A stretch of DNA of 64,000 nt from Gemmatimonas sp. (GCA_011390885.1 JAABRO010000061.1:1-64000); one strand, 5' to 3'. Positions 50,155 through 59,830 are shown, counted from the first letter of the stretch. Numbers and translations are program-made. The notes: generated by a model not told the origin, from the letters alone.

Positions 50155-51468
50155 TCAGTCCTTCGGCGGCAGGGCGGCCACATCCTGCCGCATCGCGCGC
50201 ATCGCCTCGGCGATGAACCGCGCCTCCTCGAGCTCCACACGCCCCGCGAAGTCGTCCATCGCGGTGAAGCCGAGGTTGCCCAGCCAGCGCACGATCGTGC
50301 TCTCGTGCACGGCCACCACCGAGTGCCGATGAATCGCCGACTGCCCGGTCGGCAGCCGCTTCACCGTCAGGCGCAGGCTCGCCCCGTCGCCCTGGAAGGG
50401 ACGTCGCAGCGGCGAACGCACCATGCGCCCCGCGATCGGCGGCAGCTGCCAATCCGGCTCCTCGTCGAAGGTCAGCGTCCACCCCACCTCCTGCTCGCTG
50501 CGCACGAAGGCAAAGTCTGCGCGCAGGTCGCGCACCCCGACCGTGAACGGCCCGAACTTCACGGCCGCCTCCATGTGCATCGTGAGTGTGTCCGGCATGG
50601 AGCGCAGCGGGCCATCGAGCGGCTGCAGCGCGCCGCCTCGGCTGCGAAAGTGGAAGCGCAGCAGATCGTCGTCGGCTTCGGCCACGAACCACGTGTCGTT
50701 CGCGTGCACGCCCGGCACGGCGCGGTCGCGCAGCGCGATTCGGTAGCGCGCGGGCGACACGTACTCGCGCAAATACTTCGCGAAGTCGGGAAACGCCGTC
50801 GCGATCCGGTCGGGGTGCAGCTGAATGCCGAGCGTCACGAGGGTGGAGCCGTCGGCGAGTCGCACGGTGCGCACCGTGTCGAGCGTGGCCAGGCGGCCGA
50901 GCGACGCCGCCAGTCGGGGCGTGTGCGAGAGGTAGTCGGCGCGGATCGCCGTCGGGGTGCGCTCGGCCGAGCGCAGCAGCGCGGCGAAGACGGAGCGCAT
51001 CGCCTCGGGGGTGACGCTGCCGATCGCGTGGTCCACCTGCGTGGTCCAGCGCCAGTCGCCGTCCGGGAGCGTATCGAGGGCCACGAAGTGCCGTGAGTCG
51101 CCCACGCGGTCGGGCATCGGCACGGCCGCCGCCGACTGGAAGCGATAGCGGTCGTTCACCAGCCGGCCGCGCGCGATCAGTTCGCGGCGGCTGCCGCGCA
51201 CCACGCTCCAGAGCGTGTCGTCGTCGAGCTTGGACGGGGCGAGGGCGTAGCGCGCGATGCGCATGCGCGCGTGCTCGTAGCGCGTGTCGCGCGCGGGGCG
51301 ATCGAAGCGGTGCTCCACACCGGCGGCCACCTGTCCCGCGGTGGCGCGCGCCTCGGCGTGGGTCGGCGCGTGCGCGTCGACCGCGGCTCGGCAGCCACCG
51401 AGCAGCAGCGTCGCGAGGGGGGCGAGGGTGGCGAGACGCCATCGCGCGTCAGATGTGGAGCAAAGCAT
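50155..51468 (-). CDS. Lipoprotein of unknown function
   Basis: This 437-residue protein has a lipoprotein signal (LAPLATLLLGGC, lipobox LGGC) followed by a largely soluble domain. I recognise no family. Visible blocks include DDDTLWSVVRGSRRELIARGRLVNDRYRF and DWRWTTQVDHAIG. The sequence is colinear with its neighbours in composition. It is divergent from the hybrid histidine kinase gene across about 70 bases; a shared signalling role is possible but unproven. Confidence 0.75.
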   Translation of the reverse strand: MLCSTSDARWRLATLAPLATLLLGGCRAAVDAHAPTHAEARATAGQVAAGVEHRFDRPARDTRYEHARMRIARYALAPSKLDDDTLWSVVRGSRRELIARGRLVNDRYRFQSAAAVPMPDRVGDSRHFVALDTLPDGDWRWTTQVDHAIGSVTPEAMRSVFAALLRSAERTPTAIRADYLSHTPRLAASLGRLATLDTVRTVRLADGSTLVTLGIQLHPDRIATAFPDFAKYLREYVSPARYRIALRDRAVPGVHANDTWFVAEADDDLLRFHFRSRGGALQPLDGPLRSMPDTLTMHMEAAVKFGPFTVGVRDLRADFAFVRSEQEVGWTLTFDEEPDWQLPPIAGRMVRSPLRRPFQGDGASLRLTVKRLPTGQSAIHRHSVVAVHESTIVRWLGNLGFTAMDDFAGRVELEEARFIAEAMRAMRQDVAALPPKD

Positions 51469-51538
51469 GGGATCCTTGTACCCCGCCGCTACGTTTCGGT
51501 CGCAATACGCGCGCGGTCTCCTCCTGCCTGACCACTCG

Positions 51539-53479
51539 ATGCGCTGGCCTCACTTCCTCGATTCGGAACTGCTCGCGTCCGCCATGGCCACCACGGGCTC
51601 CGTGGTGCTGGCGCTTCGTCCCGACCACACGATCTGCTTCTGGAACCGCGCGGCGGAGCGGCTTTACGGGCTGCGCGCCGAGGAGGCCATGGGCCGCGAC
51701 TACGTGGCCACCTTCATCGCACCCGAGCAGCAGGCCCTGATCGCCGCCGACATCCGGAAGGTGCTCGCGGGCGATCCCACGTGGGACTTCGAGGACGACT
51801 CCGTGCTGGCGGACGGGTCGCGTCGCACGCTGATCTGGAACGTGCAGCGGTTCGAGAATGCGGCGGGTGAGGTGTGCGGCATCGTAGCCGCGGGGCACGA
51901 CATCACCGCGCGCAAGGATGCGGAGCGTGCCTTCCGGCTCGTGTGGGACCAGAGCACGGAGGGGCTGCTGCTCGGCGGCGGGCCCGGCATCATCGACTGC
52001 AATCCGGCGGCGCTCGCGATGCTGGGGCTCACCGATCGCGCGCAGCTCGTGGGACGGCATCCGCTCGAGTTCTCGCCGGCGGTGCAGCCCGATGGCGAGC
52101 CGTCCTCGCTGAAGGCGCGTCGCATGGACGCGCTCACCCGGGAGCGGGGTGAACACCGTTTCGAGTGGGTGCATTGCAGGCCCGACGGCACGCCGGTGCC
52201 CACCGCGGTGCATGTCCGTCTCGCCACGCTCGACGGCCGAAAGCTCACGGTGATCGCCTGGCACGACCTCACGGAGCAGCGGGCGAATGCGGAGCGTGAG
52301 GCGGCGCTCCGCGAACAGCTGGCGCAGTCGCGCAAGCTCGACGCGCTGGGGCACCTCGCGGGCGGCATCGCGCACGACTTCAACAACCTGCTCACGGCGA
52401 TCGGCGGCAGCGTGGAGCTGGCCATGATGGATGTGCCGGCCGATTCGCCGGCCGCGCAGGAGCTGCGACTGGCGCAGGAGACGGCGGTGCGCGCCTCGGC
52501 GCTCGTGCGGCAGCTGCTGGCCTTCGGGCGGCAGCGCGACGTGTCGTACCAGTCGCTCGACATGGCCGCGCTTGTGCGCGAGGCGCAGCCACTGTGGCGC
52601 CGGCTGCTGCCGGCCTCGGTGTCGCTGGTGACGGACGTGCCGGCGGGGCCGCTCGTGGTCTGGGGCGATCCCGGGCAGCTCGAGCAGGTGCTCATGAACT
52701 TGCTCGTGAACGCGCGCGATGCCATGGCGTCGGGGGGCGAGGTGCGGGTTCGGCTCGCGGCCGTCGGCTCGCGCGAAGCGGGGCGCGCGTGTCTCGAGGT
52801 CGTCGACACCGGCGCCGGCATCGCGCCCGACGTGCGCGAGCGGGTGTTCGATCCGTTCTTCACCACGAAGCCTGTCGGATCCGGCACGGGGCTGGGGCTG
52901 GCGGTGGTGTACGGCATCGTGTCCGCGCACGACGGCACGGTCGCGATCGAGAGCGTGCTCGGCGAGGGCACGGTGGTGCGCGTGGAGCTGCCCCTGTCGT
53001 CGTCGCCGCTGCCGCAGCCCACCGCCGACGGCGTGGCGACCGTGGACGGGCGCGGACCGGCGACGTCGCGCGCGGTGCTGCTGGTGGAAGACGAACCGGC
53101 GGTGCGCGGCGCCCTGTCGCGCGTGCTCGAGCGGGCGGGTTACGCGGTGCTGCAGGCCACGCACGGCGCCGAAGCGCTCACGGTGTGGCACGCGAACGCG
53201 GAGCGGGTGGCGCTGGTGCTGAGCGATGTGCGTATGCCGGTGATGAGCGGCCCGGACTTCGTGCGGCAGCTCCGCGGCATGGGGGCGCGCACGCCGGTGC
53301 TGCTCATGTCGGGGTTCGCCGATGAGGAGCTCGTGCGCGAGCTGCCGACCGGCGTGGTGCAGGTGCTCGCCAAGCCGTTCCCTTCAGCGCGACTGCTGAG
53401 CGCGGTGCGCGAGGCACTGGCCGCCCAACGGCGCGAGGTGGCGACCGAGGGGTTGCCCGAGACCGGGGGGACGGGATAA
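51539..53479 (+). CDS. PAS-PAS hybrid histidine kinase with receiver domain
   Basis: This protein of about 646 residues has two PAS domains (about 15-130 and 135-255) and a HisKA helix with the phosphoacceptor His279 in GGIAHDFNNLL. The HATPase domain carries MNLLVNARDAM, VVDTGAGIAPDVRERVFDPFFTTK and GSGTGLGLAVVYGI. A C-terminal receiver carries Asp563 in LSDVRMPVM. No membrane helix is present, so it senses a cytoplasmic signal. I start at ATG 51539; the ATG at 51467 lies upstream of a TACGTT -10 element at 51490-51495. Confidence 0.9.
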   Translation: MRWPHFLDSELLASAMATTGSVVLALRPDHTICFWNRAAERLYGLRAEEAMGRDYVATFIAPEQQALIAADIRKVLAGDPTWDFEDDSVLADGSRRTLIWNVQRFENAAGEVCGIVAAGHDITARKDAERAFRLVWDQSTEGLLLGGGPGIIDCNPAALAMLGLTDRAQLVGRHPLEFSPAVQPDGEPSSLKARRMDALTRERGEHRFEWVHCRPDGTPVPTAVHVRLATLDGRKLTVIAWHDLTEQRANAEREAALREQLAQSRKLDALGHLAGGIAHDFNNLLTAIGGSVELAMMDVPADSPAAQELRLAQETAVRASALVRQLLAFGRQRDVSYQSLDMAALVREAQPLWRRLLPASVSLVTDVPAGPLVVWGDPGQLEQVLMNLLVNARDAMASGGEVRVRLAAVGSREAGRACLEVVDTGAGIAPDVRERVFDPFFTTKPVGSGTGLGLAVVYGIVSAHDGTVAIESVLGEGTVVRVELPLSSSPLPQPTADGVATVDGRGPATSRAVLLVEDEPAVRGALSRVLERAGYAVLQATHGAEALTVWHANAERVALVLSDVRMPVMSGPDFVRQLRGMGARTPVLLMSGFADEELVRELPTGVVQVLAKPFPSARLLSAVREALAAQRREVATEGLPETGGTG

Positions 53480-53524
53480 GATTGGGGATCGTGAGCGGGC
53501 GCCTCGGCGCGTGCGAGCGTGTAC

Positions 53525-53597
53525 TGCCCCTTAGCTCAACTGGCAGAGCGTCTGACTCTGGATCAGAAGGTTCCTGGTTCGACCCCAGGAGGGGCAA
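53525..53597 (+). tRNA. tRNA-Gln (anticodon CTG)
   Basis: The acceptor stem TGCCCCT/AGGGGCA pairs perfectly. The D arm is GCTC...GAGC. The anticodon stem TCTGA/TCAGA has the loop CTCTGGA (anticodon CUG, reading CAG), and the T arm is CCTGG-TTCGACC-CCAGG. CCA is not encoded. The gene starts 46 bases after the histidine kinase stop and is followed by an intrinsic terminator. Confidence 0.97.
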
Positions 53598-53602
53598 CTC
53601 GG

Positions 53603-53642
53603 AGGCCCGCAGCGTCTCAGGACGCGGCGGGCCTTTGTCTTT
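53603..53642 (+). terminator. Rho-independent terminator after tRNA-Gln
   Basis: AGGCCCGC pairs with GCGGGCCT, with an inner GCGTC-TCAG-GACGC extension making one long stem. It is followed by TTGTCTTT. Stem strength and U-tract make this the clearest intrinsic terminator in the window. Confidence 0.85.
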
Positions 53643-53894
53643 GCCCCGGTCAATCCCGGTACGGCTGGCTGGGAGGGCACCCATGGGCTCGCATCCATGC
53701 ACGCCTCAGGAGTCCCAGACATGAGTATGTGGCGGCCTCTTGACGCAGGCACACGCAACATCGAGACTGCCCACAGGCGGGAACGACCGCTCGAGGGAGG
53801 CGCCGCCAAGGCGGAGCTCGCCCCTCGATAGTGTCCGCGGGTCGGCTGCCGTACGTGCATCCGACGCGGGCGCACCAACGATCAGGAGCAGCGC

Positions 53895-54206
53895 ATGACT
53901 CGAGCTACTGCACTCCTCGCCCTGCTGTTCACGGTCGCCTGCGAAGGGACCCGTGAGCCGGAGCTTCTGGTGCTCCCCGAGTTCGTCGTGCTGCCGAACG
54001 TCGGCGACACCGTCCGCATGGATGTGGTCTTCACCGGTACCAACGTGTCCGGCCCCAGCGCAGCGCTGCGTCGGTTCAGCAGTGGAGATGCGACCATCGC
54101 ACGAGTGGATGCGCGTGGGCTCGTGTTCGGTGTGGCGCGCGGTGAGACCTTCATTCGCGTCACGGCGGTCGATCGAACGGTCACGGTGCCCGTCCGCGTC
54201 GAGTAG
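53895..54206 (+). CDS. Small lipoprotein with one Ig-like (Big2-type) domain
   Basis: This 103-residue protein has a lipoprotein signal (ALLALLFTVAC). One bacterial Ig-like domain follows, ending in the typical SGDATIARVDARGLVFGVARGET-type strand pattern with FIRVTA. A Shine-Dalgarno AGGAG precedes the ATG. Such single domains usually mediate surface binding. It lies alone between the tRNA-Gln terminator and the convergent antiporter gene, with a 13-base gap to the latter. Confidence 0.72.
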   Translation: MTRATALLALLFTVACEGTREPELLVLPEFVVLPNVGDTVRMDVVFTGTNVSGPSAALRRFSSGDATIARVDARGLVFGVARGETFIRVTAVDRTVTVPVRVE

Positions 54207-54219
54207 GCAGGCCGCGCCG

Positions 54220-55683
54220 CTAGGTCCGATCGCGAGCTGCGCGGGAAGTGTCCGAGGTGACCGTTGCCGATGCCGGATGCAGCGGCTTCCTGCCAGCCGG
54301 GGCGTGGACGTCCGCGGCCCGCCCCCGCCCCCACCCCGTCACGATCACCAGCGGCACCGCGACGAGCAGCGCCCACGCGTACAGGTTGTGCATGCCGATC
54401 GTGAGCGGTGACAGCCTCGGCATGCCGAACGCCTCCCCCGCGGCCGACGCGCTCGATGCCAGGATCGTGGGCAGGAAGTAGGGCAGCAGGAACGGCCAGG
54501 TGCACACGGTCATGTCGAGCAGGTTCGCGCGTCGATACGCGCCGATGCCCGCGCGCTCCCCGAGCTCGCGCACCCAGGGGCCGGTGGTGAGCACCGCCAC
54601 CACGCTGTGCGTGGTGAGCAGCACCGCTGCCGACACGGCGCCCACGCTCCACCACTCGGCGCGCTGCGCGCTCGGCGTCGGTCCGGTGCGCCCCGGCGTG
54701 AGGCGCGTGAGCACCCCCGACGCCTGCAGCGTGCCCACGAGCCCCATGAGGAGCAGGGTGAACACCGCCACGCCCACGCCGCGCCCCAAGCCGTCGATGA
54801 TGAGCCCCTTCGCGCCGAACGCCTCGCGGTCCACGTAGAAGAGCTGCGCGGGCTGCAGCAGGCCGAGCACCAGCGACAGCACGATCGCGAGGCCGATGCC
54901 CGCGAACAGCCCCTCGAGCAGGTGGCGACGGCGCACCAGCAGCGCGATCACCACCAGCGGCACCAGGAGCAGTGGCAGCGCGGCCGCGGAGCCGCTGATC
55001 ACCGCCGGGCGCGTCGTCGCCGCGGCCGGCGTGCGCAGCGAGGCGAGCACCACGCTCGCGATCAGCGCGGCGAGCCCGGCTGGCACCACATAGGCGAGGC
55101 GCGTGCGCACCGTGCCGGGCACGTCGGTGCGCTGGGAGCCGGCGCTCGCAATGGTGGTGTCGGACACGGGCGAGATGGAGTCGCCCCACGTCGCGCCGGC
55201 GAGCACGGCGCCCATGAGCAGCGCGGGGTCGGCGCCGATGCTGCCGCCCGCGGGGTAGAGCAGGGGGCCGGCCACGAGAATCGTGCCGAACGACGTGCCC
55301 GTGCTGGTGGACACGAGCACGCAGGCGAGAAACGCGGCGCCCACGTACAGCGCCGGCCCCAGCTGTGCGCGCTGCGCGAGCCACGCCAGCGACTGCACCA
55401 TCCCCGCCTCCGCCAGCAGTACGCCGAGCACACCGGCGAGCATCCACGCGAGGATCATGAGCACCACGATCGGCTGCGCCATGGACGCGATCGCCGTCTC
55501 CGCCCACTGCGTGCGATCGCGCGCGAGCGCGAGGCCCAACGCGAGCGCGGCGAGCAGCACCGGCCAGAAGCCGCGCTCGTCGGGCGCGCCCGAGAGGGCG
55601 AGGCCGACCACGCCCACGAGGAAGAGCGCGAAGGGGGCGAGCGCGCCGACGAGGCCGCCACGGAACGCGAGGGGGGAGGACAT
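54220..55683 (-). CDS. NhaC-family Na+/H+ antiporter-like transporter
   Basis: This 487-residue membrane protein has about 12 hydrophobic segments. The NhaC/MleN-type motifs STSTGTSFGTILVAGPLLYPAG and ATWGDSISPVSDTTIASA are visible. Family members exchange Na+ (or malate/lactate pairs) for H+; the exact ions are not readable. A TATCAT -10 element (55690-55695) ends 6 bases before the ATG and overlaps an opposing -10 for the divergent TIGR04076 gene. The ORF can be extended in frame to 55806 but that would include the promoter. Confidence 0.88.
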   Translation of the reverse strand: MSSPLAFRGGLVGALAPFALFLVGVVGLALSGAPDERGFWPVLLAALALGLALARDRTQWAETAIASMAQPIVVLMILAWMLAGVLGVLLAEAGMVQSLAWLAQRAQLGPALYVGAAFLACVLVSTSTGTSFGTILVAGPLLYPAGGSIGADPALLMGAVLAGATWGDSISPVSDTTIASAGSQRTDVPGTVRTRLAYVVPAGLAALIASVVLASLRTPAAATTRPAVISGSAAALPLLLVPLVVIALLVRRRHLLEGLFAGIGLAIVLSLVLGLLQPAQLFYVDREAFGAKGLIIDGLGRGVGVAVFTLLLMGLVGTLQASGVLTRLTPGRTGPTPSAQRAEWWSVGAVSAAVLLTTHSVVAVLTTGPWVRELGERAGIGAYRRANLLDMTVCTWPFLLPYFLPTILASSASAAGEAFGMPRLSPLTIGMHNLYAWALLVAVPLVIVTGWGRGRAADVHAPAGRKPLHPASATVTSDTSRAARDRT

Positions 55684-55688
55684 CGCGT

Positions 55689-55695
55689 TATGATA
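55689..55695. promoter_or_regulatory. Overlapping divergent -10 elements
   Basis: TATGAT reads on the plus strand (55689-55694) and TATCAT on the minus strand (55690-55695). The minus element lies 6 bases before the antiporter start. The plus element would give a leader of about 35 bases for the gene at 55736. Only one polymerase could occupy this site at a time. Confidence 0.5.
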
Positions 55696-55735
55696 TCGCG
55701 CCGACACGCGCCGCACCTCCTGCCTTGGAGCCGTC

Positions 55736-56098
55736 ATGTCCCACCCCGCCGATACGTTCACGCTGTACGACCTGCGCATCGAGGTGATCGCGACCGATCG
55801 CCCCATGGTGTGCGCACACCGCGCCGGCGACTGGTTCGAGCTGCACGGCGAGATGCTCCGCTTCCCCGATGGTCAGGGCTTCCCCCTGTATCCGCTGGCG
55901 GCGCTGCTCCCCATCCTGCCGGCCAAGCAGCGCCCCACGCACCCGGCCGACTGGATGACCACCGACGCCGAGATCGCGTGTCCCGATCCGCATTGCGGGG
56001 CGCGCTTCCGCATCACGCGCACGGGCACGCGCACGTTCCGGCACGACGAGGTCACGCTGGTGCCCATGCCCACGAGCGCACGGGAGGCGGACGCGTGA
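55736..56098 (+). CDS. TIGR04076 family small protein
   Basis: This 120-residue protein fits TIGR04076, a small uncharacterised family. It has YDLRIEVIATDRPMVCAHRAGDWFEL, a central FPLYPLAALLPILPAKQR and a cysteine pair in CPDPHCGARFRI. No function is established for the family. It is co-translated with the following aldo/keto reductase through a GTGA overlap, so it may act on the same pathway. Confidence 0.75.
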   Translation: MSHPADTFTLYDLRIEVIATDRPMVCAHRAGDWFELHGEMLRFPDGQGFPLYPLAALLPILPAKQRPTHPADWMTTDAEIACPDPHCGARFRITRTGTRTFRHDEVTLVPMPTSAREADA

Positions 56099-57192
56099 GC
56101 GAGTCCACGAGCGAGCCCACCGGCGAGTCCACGAGCGATCCGACGACCACATCCGAGCGCGCGTCGTCCGTGCCGCGCGTCGAACTCGCGCCCGGGTACG
56201 CCATCTCGCGCATCATCAAGGGCGGCTGGCAGCTCGCCGGCGGCCACGGCACCGTGGCGCATGACCGCGCGCTCGACGACATGCACGCCTTCGTGCAGGC
56301 GGGCATCACCACCTTCGACTGCGCCGACATCTACACCGGCGTGGAGGAGCTGATCGGCGCCCACCTGCGCGCGCACGGTGCCGACGGCGTGCAGGTGCAT
56401 ACCAAGTGCGTGCCCGACCTGCCACTGCTCGATACGCTCACGCCTGCTGACCTCGCGCGCACCGTGCATCGCTCGCGCGAACGGCTCGGTGTGCCCGCGC
56501 TCGACCTCGTGCAGTTCCACTGGTGGGACTACGCGCGCGGCGACTACGTCGCGGCCGCGCGCGCCCTAGCCAACCTGCAGCGTGACGGCGCGATCCGGCA
56601 CCTGGGCGCAACCAACTTCGGCACCGCGCCGTTGCGCACGCTGCTCGACGCCGACGTGCCGATCGTGGCGCACCAGGTGCAGTACTCGCTGCTCGATCGC
56701 CGCCCCGCGCGCGCCATGGCCGCGCTGTGCGAAGCACGTGGGGTGCAGCTGCTCTGCTACGGCGCGCTCGCCGGCGGCTTCTTCGGGGAGCGCTGGCTCG
56801 GCGTGCCGGAGCCCACGGAACCGCTCGAGAACCGCTCGCTCGTGAAGTACAAGCTGATCATCGACGAGTGCGGCGGCTGGGAGCGCTTCCAGGCGCTGCT
56901 CGCCCTGCTCGCGGACATCGGCGCGGCGCACGACGTGGGCATTGGCGCGGTGGCCGTGGCGTGGGTGCTCGACCAGCCGGCCGTGGGCGCCGTGATCGCC
57001 GGCGCGCGCAACCGCGCGCACCTCGCCGACACGCTGGCGGCCGCGACGCTCGCGCTCACGCCACGCGACCACGTGCGCCTCGAGACCTTCCTTGCCGACC
57101 AGCCGGTACCGCCCGGCGACGTGTACGAACTCGAACGCGACCGCGAGGGTCGGCACGGCCGGATCATGCGCTACACGCTGAACACCGGCTGA
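56095..57192 (+). CDS. Aldo/keto reductase
   Basis: This 365-residue TIM-barrel oxidoreductase has the catalytic tyrosine in DCADIYTGVEELIG, lysine in VHTKCVPD and histidine in LVQFHWWD. The NADPH-binding end GAVIAGARNRAHL is also present. The first 25 residues form a Ser/Thr/Glu-rich tail with internal repeats (SESTSEPTGESTSDPT). Substrate is unknown. The GTG start overlaps the TIGR04076 gene (GTGA). Confidence 0.88.
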   Translation: MSESTSEPTGESTSDPTTTSERASSVPRVELAPGYAISRIIKGGWQLAGGHGTVAHDRALDDMHAFVQAGITTFDCADIYTGVEELIGAHLRAHGADGVQVHTKCVPDLPLLDTLTPADLARTVHRSRERLGVPALDLVQFHWWDYARGDYVAAARALANLQRDGAIRHLGATNFGTAPLRTLLDADVPIVAHQVQYSLLDRRPARAMAALCEARGVQLLCYGALAGGFFGERWLGVPEPTEPLENRSLVKYKLIIDECGGWERFQALLALLADIGAAHDVGIGAVAVAWVLDQPAVGAVIAGARNRAHLADTLAAATLALTPRDHVRLETFLADQPVPPGDVYELERDREGRHGRIMRYTLNTG

Positions 57193-57213
57193 GCACCCGG
57201 AACCGCACGAAGC

Positions 57214-57240
57214 TTGACATAGGGGGAGGGGGTATACAGA
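57214..57240 (+). promoter_or_regulatory. Probable copper-responsive promoter of the copA operon
   Basis: TTGACA (57214-57219) is followed by a G-rich tract and TATACAGA (57233-57240). The tract ends in GGGGGTAT, like one half of a CsoR operator (ATACCCCC...GGGGGTAT), but the left half reads ATAGGGGG, so the palindrome is not complete. The -35 to -10 spacing (13-15 bases) is also shorter than usual. The element is likely; the regulator is not established. Confidence 0.4.
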
Positions 57241-57284
57241 CTTGAGGGAGACGCACTGGCGTCCCCCTCTTTCCGGTGGTGCCC

Positions 57285-57407
57285 ATGTCCCTCTCCCTGC
57301 TCGACTTCGGCGTGATCGCGGCCGCCCTCGGCGCCATCGCGTGGGTGCTGTGGTACTTCCTCGCGAGTGGACCGGCCTCCGAGGCGCCGCCGGGCGGTGC
57401 GTCATGA
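57285..57407 (+). CDS. 40-residue single-helix membrane peptide, upstream of copA
   Basis: This short ORF encodes 40 residues with one strong membrane helix ([20 protein letters not shown]) and a short Ala/Pro/Gly tail. It starts 45 bases after the probable promoter and shares an ATGA overlap with copA, so it is co-translated. It resembles the membrane anchor of small cupredoxin-type or CcoS-like partners seen next to copper ATPases. No metal ligands are present in it. It could be a regulatory or assembly subunit of CopA. Confidence 0.65.
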   Translation: MSLSLLDFGVIAAALGAIAWVLWYFLASGPASEAPPGGAS

Positions 57408-59815
57408 CCACCGCGACCGCGCCCAGCGCAACCGTCCCGGCCGCGGACGCCGCGCACGTCGTGCTCTCCGTGGGCGGCATGACCTGCGCCGCCTGCTCGT
57501 CGCGCGTGCAGCGCACGCTCGGCAAGACCCCCGGTGTGCTCGACGCGAACGTGAACCTGATGATGGCCAACGCCACCATCGCGTTCGACCCGGCCGTCAC
57601 CTCCCCCGACGCGCTCATCGACATCGTGCGCAGGACCGGCTACGACGCCGAGCTGCCCGAGCCCGCGCAGTCGGCGATCGAAGCGCAGGAAGAGCGGGAG
57701 GCCGAGCAGGAGGCCGACTATCGCGCCCTGCGCACGAAGGCGATCGCCAGCGGCGTCGCGGGTGCGGTGGCCATGATCCTGAGCATGCCGCTCATGGCGG
57801 GACCCGAGCACGCGCACGCCGATGCGTCGTCGGTGCCCGATCCGTTCATGCAGTGGGCCATGCAGAGCATGACGCCGGCGCTCGAGCGCATGGCGCCGTG
57901 GCTCTACGCCATTCCGCACGCGGCCATCACGTGGGGGCTGCTTGCGCTCACGCTCGTGACCATGCTGTGGGCCGGTCGCCACTTCTACACACGCGCGTGG
58001 TCGGCCTTCACGCACCGCGCCGCCGACATGAACACGCTCGTGGCGGTGGGCACCGGGGCGGCGTTCCTGTATTCGCTGCTGGCCACCGTGACGCCCCAGC
58101 TGTTCCTCGCGGCGGGCATCCTGCCGGACGTGTACTACGAGGCGGTGATCATCATCATCGCCTTCATCCTCACCGGCAACGCGTTCGAGGCGCGCGCGAA
58201 GCAGCGCACGTCCACCGCGCTGCGCGCGCTCGCGCAGCTGCAGCCGAAGACGGCGCGTGTGGAGCGCGACGGCGTGGAGCAGGACGTGGACGTCGAGGCG
58301 GTGCGCCGCGGCGACGTGGTGATCGTGCGCCCCGGCGAGCGTGTGCCGGTGGACGGCGAGGTGCTCAGCGGCACGAGCGCCGTGGATGAAAGCATGCTCA
58401 CGGGCGAGTCGATGCCGGTGGCGAAGCAGGCCGGCGACCGCGTGATCGGCGGCACGATCAACGGCGCCGGTGCCTTCCGCCTGCGTGCCACCACGCTCGG
58501 CCGCGACAGCGTGCTTGCGCAGCTCGTGCAGCTCATGCGCGACGCACAGGGGAGCCGCGCGCCCATGCAGGCGCTCGCCGATCGCATCAGCGCGATCTTC
58601 GTGCCGGTGGTGCTCAGCCTCGCGATCGCCACCTTCGCCACGTGGTTCGTGGCCGTGCACGCGAGCGGGAGTCCCGCGGGCGAGGCGGCCATGCGCGGCT
58701 TCGCCACGGCGGTGTCGGTGCTCATCATCGCCTGCCCGTGCGCCATGGGACTCGCCGTGCCGACGGCCGTGATGGTGGCCACCGGTCGCGGCGCCGAAAT
58801 GGGCGTGCTCATCAAGGGCGGTGAAGCGCTGCAGCGCGCCGGCGAGGTCACCACGGTGGTGGTCGACAAGACCGGCACGGTGACCGAAGGGCGCCCTACG
58901 GTCACCGACCTCGTGCGTGCGCCGGAGACGCCGCTCGACGAGGAGGTGCTGCTGCGGCTCGTGGCGTCGCTGGAACGCTCGAGCGAGCATCCGCTGGCCG
59001 CGGCCATCGTGCGGCACGCCGAATCGCGTGGCCTCGCGCTCGCGCCGATCGAGGCGTTCGAGAGCGACACGGGGCGCGGCGTGCACGGCGTGGTGGACGG
59101 TCGTGGTGTGCTCGTGGGCAACGCGGCGCTGCTGCGCGAGTGGAGCGTGTCCACGGCGCCGCTCGACGCGGCGGCCAGCGGCCTCGCGGCCCAGGGCAAG
59201 ACGGCGATGTTCGTGGCCGTGGATGGCGCGCTCGCCGGCGTGCTCGCGGTGGCCGACCCGATTCGCGACACCTCGCGCGAGGCGATCCGTCGGCTGCGCG
59301 CGCTCGGCCTCGACGTGGTCATGCTCACCGGCGACAACGAGGCCACGGCCCAGGCGGTGGCCGGTGCGGCGGGCATCGACCGCGTGGTGGCGGGCGTGCT
59401 CCCCGAGGGGAAGGTGGCCGAGGTGGAGCGGCTGCAGCGCGAGGGGCGCGTGGTGGCGATGGTGGGCGACGGTGTGAACGACGCGCCCGCGCTCGCCCGC
59501 GCCGACGTGGGCATCGCCATCGGCACCGGTACCGACATCGCGGTCGAGGCGGCCGACCTCGCGCTCATGCGCGGCGACCTGCTCGGCGTGGTCGATGCCA
59601 TCAGCCTGTCGCGGCGCACCATGCGCACCATGCGACAGAACCTCTTCTGGGCGTTCGGCTACAACACGCTCGGCATTCCGATCGCGGCCGGCGTGCTGTT
59701 TCCGTTCACGGGGCTGCTGCTGAGCCCGATGCTGGCGAGCGCCGCGATGGCGTTCAGCTCGGTGAGCGTGGTGTCGAACAGCCTTCGGTTGCGCGGGGTA
59801 CCCTCGGCGCACTGA
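57404..59815 (+). CDS. copA: Cu+-exporting P1B-type ATPase
   Basis: This 803-residue copper pump has an N-terminal heavy-metal domain with [11 protein letters not shown] and about eight helices. It also has the membrane metal site ACPCAMG, the phosphorylation site DKTGTVTEG, the TGES actuator loop and the hinge [11 protein letters not shown]. The HP motif is in [10 protein letters not shown]. It exports Cu+ from the cytoplasm, for detoxification or for oxidase assembly with SURF1-type factors. It forms an operon with the 40-residue membrane peptide and is followed by a strong hairpin. Confidence 0.97.
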   Translation: MTTATAPSATVPAADAAHVVLSVGGMTCAACSSRVQRTLGKTPGVLDANVNLMMANATIAFDPAVTSPDALIDIVRRTGYDAELPEPAQSAIEAQEEREAEQEADYRALRTKAIASGVAGAVAMILSMPLMAGPEHAHADASSVPDPFMQWAMQSMTPALERMAPWLYAIPHAAITWGLLALTLVTMLWAGRHFYTRAWSAFTHRAADMNTLVAVGTGAAFLYSLLATVTPQLFLAAGILPDVYYEAVIIIIAFILTGNAFEARAKQRTSTALRALAQLQPKTARVERDGVEQDVDVEAVRRGDVVIVRPGERVPVDGEVLSGTSAVDESMLTGESMPVAKQAGDRVIGGTINGAGAFRLRATTLGRDSVLAQLVQLMRDAQGSRAPMQALADRISAIFVPVVLSLAIATFATWFVAVHASGSPAGEAAMRGFATAVSVLIIACPCAMGLAVPTAVMVATGRGAEMGVLIKGGEALQRAGEVTTVVVDKTGTVTEGRPTVTDLVRAPETPLDEEVLLRLVASLERSSEHPLAAAIVRHAESRGLALAPIEAFESDTGRGVHGVVDGRGVLVGNAALLREWSVSTAPLDAAASGLAAQGKTAMFVAVDGALAGVLAVADPIRDTSREAIRRLRALGLDVVMLTGDNEATAQAVAGAAGIDRVVAGVLPEGKVAEVERLQREGRVVAMVGDGVNDAPALARADVGIAIGTGTDIAVEAADLALMRGDLLGVVDAISLSRRTMRTMRQNLFWAFGYNTLGIPIAAGVLFPFTGLLLSPMLASAAMAFSSVSVVSNSLRLRGVPSAH

Positions 59816-59830
59816 CGCGCGTCCGACGCA

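Noticed and set aside
51467-51538. Longer N-terminus for the hybrid histidine kinase from ATG 51467.
   Set aside because: It would place a TACGTT -10 element inside the gene and overlaps the divergent lipoprotein start.
53721-53831. 36-codon ORF with an AGGAG-like sequence upstream, between tRNA-Gln and the small lipoprotein.
   Set aside because: No hydrophobic, structural or family signal; charged random-looking composition. Could be reconsidered if conserved.
57220-57238. A canonical CsoR palindrome upstream of copA.
   Set aside because: Only the right half (GGGGGTAT) matches; the left half is not its complement.
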